A stretch of 64,000 bases of DNA, from positions 62,001 through 126,000 of the forward strand of contig JAIPJS010000002.1 of assembly GCA_021734025.1 (NCBI GenBank), written 5' to 3'. This DNA comes from Candidatus Neomarinimicrobiota bacterium (GTDB taxonomy: Bacteria > Fidelibacterota > JAANXI01). Below the pieces are notes generated by a model. That model had not been told where the DNA came from and did no database searches. It saw only the letters and a program-made list of their open reading frames with translations. A program made the translations under genes and the position numbers. Positions within the stretch are counted from its first letter, which is position 1, and each line of letters begins with the position of its first letter. Below, piece by piece: positions 58,849 through 64,000 of this stretch.

Positions 58849-60216
58849 TTATCGAATAAGCAATACCTTATGGGCATCCATCAATTCACGCCCGGAGTCC
58901 AGCCGCGCCCGGAGCCTGATAATAAATATTCCGGATGCAAGCCCACGCGCGTTCCAACGGACATCATAGCGTCCTGAGGACGTCCGACTACCGTCCACGA
59001 TTGTATCGACGGTTCTGCCGGTCTGGTCGATTACGTCGATCGACACTTCTGCAGGTTCTGGTAACTCGTACCGAATTACCGTTGTGTTATTGAACGGATT
59101 GGGATAATTGCCCCGCAGGGAAAACCGCCCAGCGATGACTGGATTACTGATTTCATTATCTATGTCGGTTACGGAACCGGTGAAATGAGCGGCACCCTCA
59201 TCCGTGGCAAACCAGGTTGTATTGTCTGTATCAAACGCGATATCATGCACCGCCACACTGTCGGATTCACTACCAATAAAAAGCGAATACCAGGTGGTGT
59301 CCTTCAACACAGAGATTCCGGCGGCTGTCCCCATCCAGATGCGATCCTCGTGGTCCCTCGCCACCACATTCACCAGATCATCGACCAGTTCGTCATCTTT
59401 ACTGTTATATGTCTCCCAGTTCCACTTCGTCTTCGTGGAGTCGTGGAACGACGCTCCCTGCTGTGTCCCGTACCACTGATTAGATTTTCGGTCTTCCACG
59501 ATATACGCAATGGCGCTCCAGATGGTATCGGTATCCAGACCACTCCATCCTGCGTCATAGGGTGATGCGGCAGTGATAGCGTCGAAACCTTCACTGTGGA
59601 GACGGGAAACTCCCCCACCCAGCGTGCCGATATAACGCCGGCCGGTCGAATCATGCCCGATAGCTGTGATGTTGTTGTGGGCGAGCGGTGGACTACTGGA
59701 GGTTGAAAAAGTGCGCCATTGGTTACCGTTATACAGTGCAATACCCTGATCCGTGCCGAACCACTTCAATCCCTGGGAATCGATGATAATTGTCTGAATA
59801 ACATTTGAGGGTAAATCAGTATCGCTTTTCGTGAAATCCATGAACGATTCAAGTCCTGAACCGGTTATGGTGGCACGGTTGATTCCGCCTTCGGTGCCGA
59901 TCCAGAGATAGGTTTCATCGCCGGAATCGTCAATCGCAAGGGAGAGCACCGAACTGTGTGCAAGTCCCTGGGAAATGGTATAGTTTGTCCAGTTGGCACC
60001 GTCATACCTGGATAGCCCTTCCGAGGTCCCGAACCACTTCGTTCCGCTCTCATCCACCACTACAACCCGCACGGAATCGGCAAGGAGTCCGGTGTCTTCG
60101 CTGGTGTACAATTCCCAATCCTGCGAGGACAATGTGGCTGGAAGGAGGAACGTCATTCCAGGTAGAACGACTGTACAGATAATAAATGACTTCCGAAAAT
60201 TCAATACCTTCTCCAT
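58849..60216 (-). CDS. Secreted propeller protein with type IX sorting domain
   Basis: 455 residues from ATG 60216, chosen as it leads directly into a signal peptide (LNFRKSFIICTVVLPGMTFL); an ATG at 60237 is also in frame. Residues 35-360 are about seven propeller repeats ('TKWFGTSEGLSRYDGANWTN'), probably a single 7-blade ring. C-terminal NYPNPFNNTTVIRYELPEP and FIIRLRARLD...AHKVLLIR form the sorting domain. Same domain type as the 1469-residue protein at 25163 but one third its length. No kinase. Likely a surface ligand-binding protein. Confidence 0.87.
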   Translation of the reverse strand: MEKVLNFRKSFIICTVVLPGMTFLLPATLSSQDWELYTSEDTGLLADSVRVVVVDESGTKWFGTSEGLSRYDGANWTNYTISQGLAHSSVLSLAIDDSGDETYLWIGTEGGINRATITGSGLESFMDFTKSDTDLPSNVIQTIIIDSQGLKWFGTDQGIALYNGNQWRTFSTSSSPPLAHNNITAIGHDSTGRRYIGTLGGGVSRLHSEGFDAITAASPYDAGWSGLDTDTIWSAIAYIVEDRKSNQWYGTQQGASFHDSTKTKWNWETYNSKDDELVDDLVNVVARDHEDRIWMGTAAGISVLKDTTWYSLFIGSESDSVAVHDIAFDTDNTTWFATDEGAAHFTGSVTDIDNEISNPVIAGRFSLRGNYPNPFNNTTVIRYELPEPAEVSIDVIDQTGRTVDTIVDGSRTSSGRYDVRWNARGLASGIFIIRLRARLDSGRELMDAHKVLLIR

Positions 60217-60354
60217 TCCTGAATTATGTCTGAACATATATTCGGATACGAATCAGAAAGTAGTAAAACTTCTCAGTACTCGTGCATTCATTGACAGCGA
60301 GGAACGCGCTGAATAATTGCCTTCTTGTCTTCAACCGGATGCAGACCCCGGAAA

Positions 60355-62391
60355 TTATTTCACCAACGCCATCTGTTTCGTCTCACTGAACATCCGGTTT
60401 TGTCCCTGCACGTTAATTCGATACAGATACGTTCCGGACGGCGCCATCTGTCCGCTTGAGATCAAACCATCCCAGTTGACAGTATAGACCCCGGTATGCT
60501 GTCGACGATTGACAAGTGTCTGAACCTTTTGACCAGCGAGATTATATACCTCAAGTACTACCTGAGAATCTTCTGCGAGCTCATACCGGATATTGGTCGA
60601 CGGGTTAAACGGATTCGGGTAGTTCTCGTGCAGCACAAACGTCTCTGGTGCCGAATTGATATCCGGTGTCACGTCAGTGGTCGTAGTATCGGCGATATAT
60701 ATTAACTCTATCCCCGTTCCGTTCTCCGGATCGAGATTTCTGCTGTACTGTTTCTCCTGGGCGTTATTCCAGTGCTCGTGAGTTCCCAGACTTGAGATCG
60801 GAACACCGTCACCTTCCGGATCATAGGTGATATCTTCCGGCCAATGGGTACTGTCTGCAGCTTGCTCCAGATAATCATCCACGGCGCCCAACTGGGGTGG
60901 ATCCGATGGCGCATTGAACTCGGTTCTCAGGAGGTCGAATGCAACTGACTCAATCGCAACCATATCCAGAGAAACAAAGATGGACGAGGTCCAGTCATTA
61001 TTAAACGGCGCCATGCTCCATTTCTGGGGTGGTTCAAGTTCCGCCTGATCGCCAAGATTACCAGTAGTCCATAATCCATCCAGGATAAATATCAGGGTTT
61101 TCTTTCCAATGAGCTCGTGCCCCATGAGGTCAACCAGCACCCGGTACACCCCATACTCATTTCTCTCGGCATCACCGGCATCCGGCGCTATCAATCCCTG
61201 GTGCAGATGGTTGGCATTATCCCGACTATGAGAGCCAAAATGATTTTTCGCAAAGAGCGTAATACCAGCCCTCTCATGTCCCTTCATGGTTGGAATATTT
61301 AAGATATATTCGGATTCTTCAAATACCGTGTAGAGATGATCTTCGTAGACAGGTTGCGGGTTCCACCAGCCGGTAGATAGCACGGTTCCGTCATCCGAGT
61401 AGTCGACGAGCGGCGAGTCAGACACAGCCACCGGATCACGATCACCCCATCCATTGTGATCGAGATAGTGGATATCGGGGAACTCATTGTGCCACTTCTC
61501 CCAGCGATGTTGGTAAATGTGCTTCATCGGATCGCCGATGTAAATATCCTCTTCGGCTACACCTGCGACATTTACCAATTGTCGCAGGACTGACAATACC
61601 ACATGTGGTGAAGTTTCGGACATCCCGTAGTAATTGTTTTCCACGATCGTCAGGTCCTCGTTGATATTCTGTGCCCAGGAGCTCGTAACATTGATTTTAA
61701 TGAAGATTTTTTCACCCGGTTGGTAATCTACAGCCCCCTTGCCGCGAGTTTCATTATGATACCGAAATATAGCCTCCCAGGCTGCAGTGTCGGTCTCTTC
61801 TCCACTAACTGACTGCAGTGTTTGGGAAAGCATGGAGTCAATGACTCCCTGGTTGTTGTTTTCCTCTTCCCACCAGGCGTTTCCTACTTCATCCGGGATA
61901 CAATCTTCATTCGTCGCGTCCGGATTGTGTGCCCAGGCTACCCTGCCCGGAAAAATACCTTTGGCTTCACCTATCGGCTGGTTAGGGTCCAGATGCTGGA
62001 CGCCGTAACTGGCGAGAGCGGGTGAGTTGGGCGTTGAGGTTACCAGTATTGCGCCGACCAGACCCAACAGGACAAAACTGCCGGCGACGACATAACGGGC
62101 TCTGAGATAATTCGATTTCGCTTTTTTAAAAGCGAATACGGTTGTGAAGAGTCCAGCAACCCAGGCAAGAAAACCTGTCGCAAGCGGCATCGCGACTTTC
62201 ATACACGGATAGCCAGCCCGGGACGGCTTCGGGATCACCCGGATTAAAAACCAAATCAGGGCGAGCAATCCAATCACTGGAAAGAGAATCTTGGCGAGTA
62301 ATCCTTTCCCGTAATTGATTCCGCGGATTTTTCCGGTTTTGGGACAAATGTAGAGGTATTTACCAAATACTCGTTTTATAAGATTTTGCAT
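60355..62391 (-). CDS. DUF362 protein with N-terminal membrane helices and type IX sorting domain
   Basis: 678 residues. Three N-terminal membrane helices (LLAKILFPVIGLLALIWFLI, MPLATGFLAWVAGLFTTVFA, YVVAGSFVLLGLVGAILVTS), then an extracytoplasmic DUF362 domain (about 150-560): IFIKINVTSSWAQ, HVVLSVLRQLVNVAGVAEED, YILNIPTMKGHERAGITLFA, KNHFGSHSRD. The last 80 residues are a type IX sorting domain (ENYPNPFNPSTNIRYELAED...SETKQMALVK). DUF362 has no settled function. The start has GGAAGGTAG upstream. Multi-helix anchoring combined with a secretion sorting tail is unusual. Confidence 0.85.
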   Translation of the reverse strand: MQNLIKRVFGKYLYICPKTGKIRGINYGKGLLAKILFPVIGLLALIWFLIRVIPKPSRAGYPCMKVAMPLATGFLAWVAGLFTTVFAFKKAKSNYLRARYVVAGSFVLLGLVGAILVTSTPNSPALASYGVQHLDPNQPIGEAKGIFPGRVAWAHNPDATNEDCIPDEVGNAWWEEENNNQGVIDSMLSQTLQSVSGEETDTAAWEAIFRYHNETRGKGAVDYQPGEKIFIKINVTSSWAQNINEDLTIVENNYYGMSETSPHVVLSVLRQLVNVAGVAEEDIYIGDPMKHIYQHRWEKWHNEFPDIHYLDHNGWGDRDPVAVSDSPLVDYSDDGTVLSTGWWNPQPVYEDHLYTVFEESEYILNIPTMKGHERAGITLFAKNHFGSHSRDNANHLHQGLIAPDAGDAERNEYGVYRVLVDLMGHELIGKKTLIFILDGLWTTGNLGDQAELEPPQKWSMAPFNNDWTSSIFVSLDMVAIESVAFDLLRTEFNAPSDPPQLGAVDDYLEQAADSTHWPEDITYDPEGDGVPISSLGTHEHWNNAQEKQYSRNLDPENGTGIELIYIADTTTTDVTPDINSAPETFVLHENYPNPFNPSTNIRYELAEDSQVVLEVYNLAGQKVQTLVNRRQHTGVYTVNWDGLISSGQMAPSGTYLYRINVQGQNRMFSETKQMALVK

Positions 62392-62554
62392 GATGCTACC
62401 TTCCTGGTCTTCAGACCATTCCGATTGACAAATATTGCAGTTAAATACACTGCAATAAAAACCGGACTATTTAAACTATTGCCAACCCTAATTGAACCGG
62501 AGTACGAACTCCTTAGTAAAGTTATCAGGCTGAAGTCCGTTTAATTTATCGCTA

Positions 62555-64000
62555 TTACATTTTTTCAAGAATGCGGTCTGCCGCAATCACCGAAAACATA
62601 TAGTATACCGGCGCGGTAATAATATATTCCCGTTCCTGCCACAGGAAGGGCCAGACTTTGTCCTCGGCAAAGTCCGGATGCACCAGGTTGACAGCATTCC
62701 AGAACGTACCGCCGGGGATGTAACTCCAGTCAGCCCGGTTCGTCCCGTATGCGATGGTCGGTGAATTGATGCCAACTCCTGAAACAAGGGTATTTGTGGT
62801 ATTTCCTGGCCGGGCCCCCAGCAGGTAATTGATGACCGCAAACAGGTGGTCCGGTGTGAAGATCTCCGGCCAACTCTTGTACAAGAAATATTGCCGGAAT
62901 GCAAGATATTCGGTGTTTTCCAGCGGTGACCCGAACGGTGATTGACTCATCAGGGAATCGAGCTGGGGCTTGTACTCCTCTGCAGCTTGGGTAAGCGCCT
63001 TTTCGAAATTCGGACAATCGACGGCTTCCAGAACTCGTCCGGTTGTCCAGCCCGTCCACGGGAAGGTCTGTTCCGCCACGTCGGTCATTTCGCACAAAGC
63101 ATCCTTGTATTCCTGCTTATCAGTGGTCAATATCAGCTCAGCCAGGGTCTGGATCTTTTGTGCTTGTGCCCTGCGGCCTTCAACGGCTTTATTGTCTTCC
63201 CAAAGTGCTTCGGCCGTCTCAATACACTCCGTCGATAATTCCGGGTTGAACATCTGCAGCACGCGAGACGCCAGGGCCAAACTGGCTGCCCCCTGCAGCT
63301 GTCGGGCGGGGTTGGTTTCGGTGAAGACCAGCCGGTCATCCAGATCCGGAGCGAACACCTCTACCTCGTCCAGGTTCAATTCCGGATCAAAAACGTTGGA
63401 ATACCGGTTGGCGACCTTTTTGTACCAGAGCTCGTCCTGCTGATTCGCCTGGTTCCGGAGGTCTTCGTTATCCCAGACTTCCCCGTCAGTCTGGGTCGCT
63501 GCGTCGCCGAGATGCACATACTGTCGTAAGCTCGGCACGATAATTCCCCGATAAAGTCGCCCGAACTGGCGGTACCCCGCCAGGATGGTGAGTACGCCGT
63601 GTTCCACCTGCTGCAGGATATCCGGTTCACCATCTGGTTGGTGGATCTCCACGTGCCGGTTTTCCTGATCAATCATGGTTTCGTCGTAATCGATGCCAAA
63701 CTCCTCATAGGCCAGCGCAAGTGCTGTCACCGTTGAAGCTTGGGATTCCACCCGCAAATCGTAGTCGCCGGCGTCATGCCATCCGCCAACGTTCATCCCC
63801 GGTACCGGTTCCAGCGGCTCGAATGGTGTAAGCGTCGACGTCTCATCCTCATTATTATAGCCGTCGAAATGCCGGACATTCATCGGTGCCATTAACGCGT
63901 CGTCCAAGTGACAGATCCCGTGCCAGACGCGATACTTTTGGTTCACCCGCATGTGGCACATCTGGGTTGGCAGGAAGTACTCCAGCGTCGGTTGCCAGAC
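62555..64000 (-). CDS. Glycoside hydrolase family 9 (endoglucanase/cellulase), N-terminus off the right edge
   Basis: At least 481 residues of the C-terminal catalytic part; the frame is open to the window edge, so the M at 63961 is internal. GGWHDAGDYDLRVESQAS contains the GH9 aspartates (base and its partner), PDILQQVEHGVLTIL is the following helix, and YLLGARPGNTTNTLVSGVG is the C-terminal motif. The final Glu acid is expected within FWNAVNLVHPDFAED. It cleaves beta-1,4-glucan. The C-terminus has no type IX sorting domain. It is placed near the CBM9-like protein and both may act in polysaccharide use. Confidence 0.88.
   Translation of the reverse strand, partial: VWQPTLEYFLPTQMCHMRVNQKYRVWHGICHLDDALMAPMNVRHFDGYNNEDETSTLTPFEPLEPVPGMNVGGWHDAGDYDLRVESQASTVTALALAYEEFGIDYDETMIDQENRHVEIHQPDGEPDILQQVEHGVLTILAGYRQFGRLYRGIIVPSLRQYVHLGDAATQTDGEVWDNEDLRNQANQQDELWYKKVANRYSNVFDPELNLDEVEVFAPDLDDRLVFTETNPARQLQGAASLALASRVLQMFNPELSTECIETAEALWEDNKAVEGRRAQAQKIQTLAELILTTDKQEYKDALCEMTDVAEQTFPWTGWTTGRVLEAVDCPNFEKALTQAAEEYKPQLDSLMSQSPFGSPLENTEYLAFRQYFLYKSWPEIFTPDHLFAVINYLLGARPGNTTNTLVSGVGINSPTIAYGTNRADWSYIPGGTFWNAVNLVHPDFAEDKVWPFLWQEREYIITAPVYYMFSVIAADRILEKM

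Overview
The window looks like a chromosomal segment of a Gram-negative bacterium of the FCB superphylum (Bacteroidota / Calditrichota / KSB1 / Fidelibacterota type), probably an uncultured free-living heterotroph. The evidence is three proteins ending in a textbook 'NYPNPFNP'-type type IX secretion sorting domain and one with a looser version, large two-component-regulator-type beta-propellers, a menaquinol-type Rieske / cytochrome b-diheme c complex, and moderate GC. Phylum-level placement is inference; no rRNA or tRNA gene was seen.

Layout. 1-16 kb is mostly minus-strand housekeeping and metabolism: purN (cut by the left edge), a phosphatase-superfamily enzyme, a deoxynucleoside kinase, mtaB, a lone oligopeptide ABC ATPase, a sugar-nucleotide thymidylyltransferase, hydroxybutyryl-CoA dehydrogenase, a DUF559 nuclease set among palindromic repeats, then a tightly overlapping aconitase-like large subunit / RNase HI / small subunit / thiolase operon, a TlpA thioredoxin with a metallophosphatase, a PEBP protein, a quinone oxidoreductase and a PAS protein. 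16-25 kb holds envelope proteins (small outer-membrane-like protein, six-BON lipoprotein), glutathionyl-hydroquinone reductase, purU, a lipoprotein, a methyltransferase and the Rieske/cytochrome b-c operon. 25-29.6 kb is one giant propeller/PKD protein. 30-39 kb is a copper/silver island: CusC, a metal-binding-motif protein, CusB, CusA, a PII-like protein, a zinc-ribbon/CcmH-like hybrid and two metal-residue-rich exported proteins. 39.6-41.7 kb is an ABC exporter. 42-48 kb has a GH31 enzyme, a carbamoyltransferase with its small membrane partners (SxtJ-like and DUF5989-like) and the remnant of a GH2 beta-galactosidase. 48.4-52.2 kb is a split, folate-module-free methionine-synthase-like corrinoid system with a UroD-family methyltransferase. 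52.6-55.6 kb has an SDR, an aldo/keto reductase and a monofunctional transglycosylase. 55.6-57.4 kb is a cluster of fold-back repeats and an inactivated insertion sequence. 57.6-64 kb holds secreted proteins: a CBM9-like protein, a second propeller, a membrane-anchored DUF362 protein and a GH9 cellulase cut by the right edge.

The intergenic DNA is unusually structured. At least four families of dispersed elements occur: the DUF559-linked double-hairpin element, runs of GTGTTA-like units, a two-hairpin CCTCGC element, and several long palindromes. The strongest candidates for undescribed biology are (1) the DUF559 nuclease with its palindromic elements, (2) the split corrinoid methyltransferase locus, (3) the divergent aconitase pair with RNase HI inserted between the subunits, and (4) the metal-efflux island with a PII-like protein and two novel metal-binding exported proteins.
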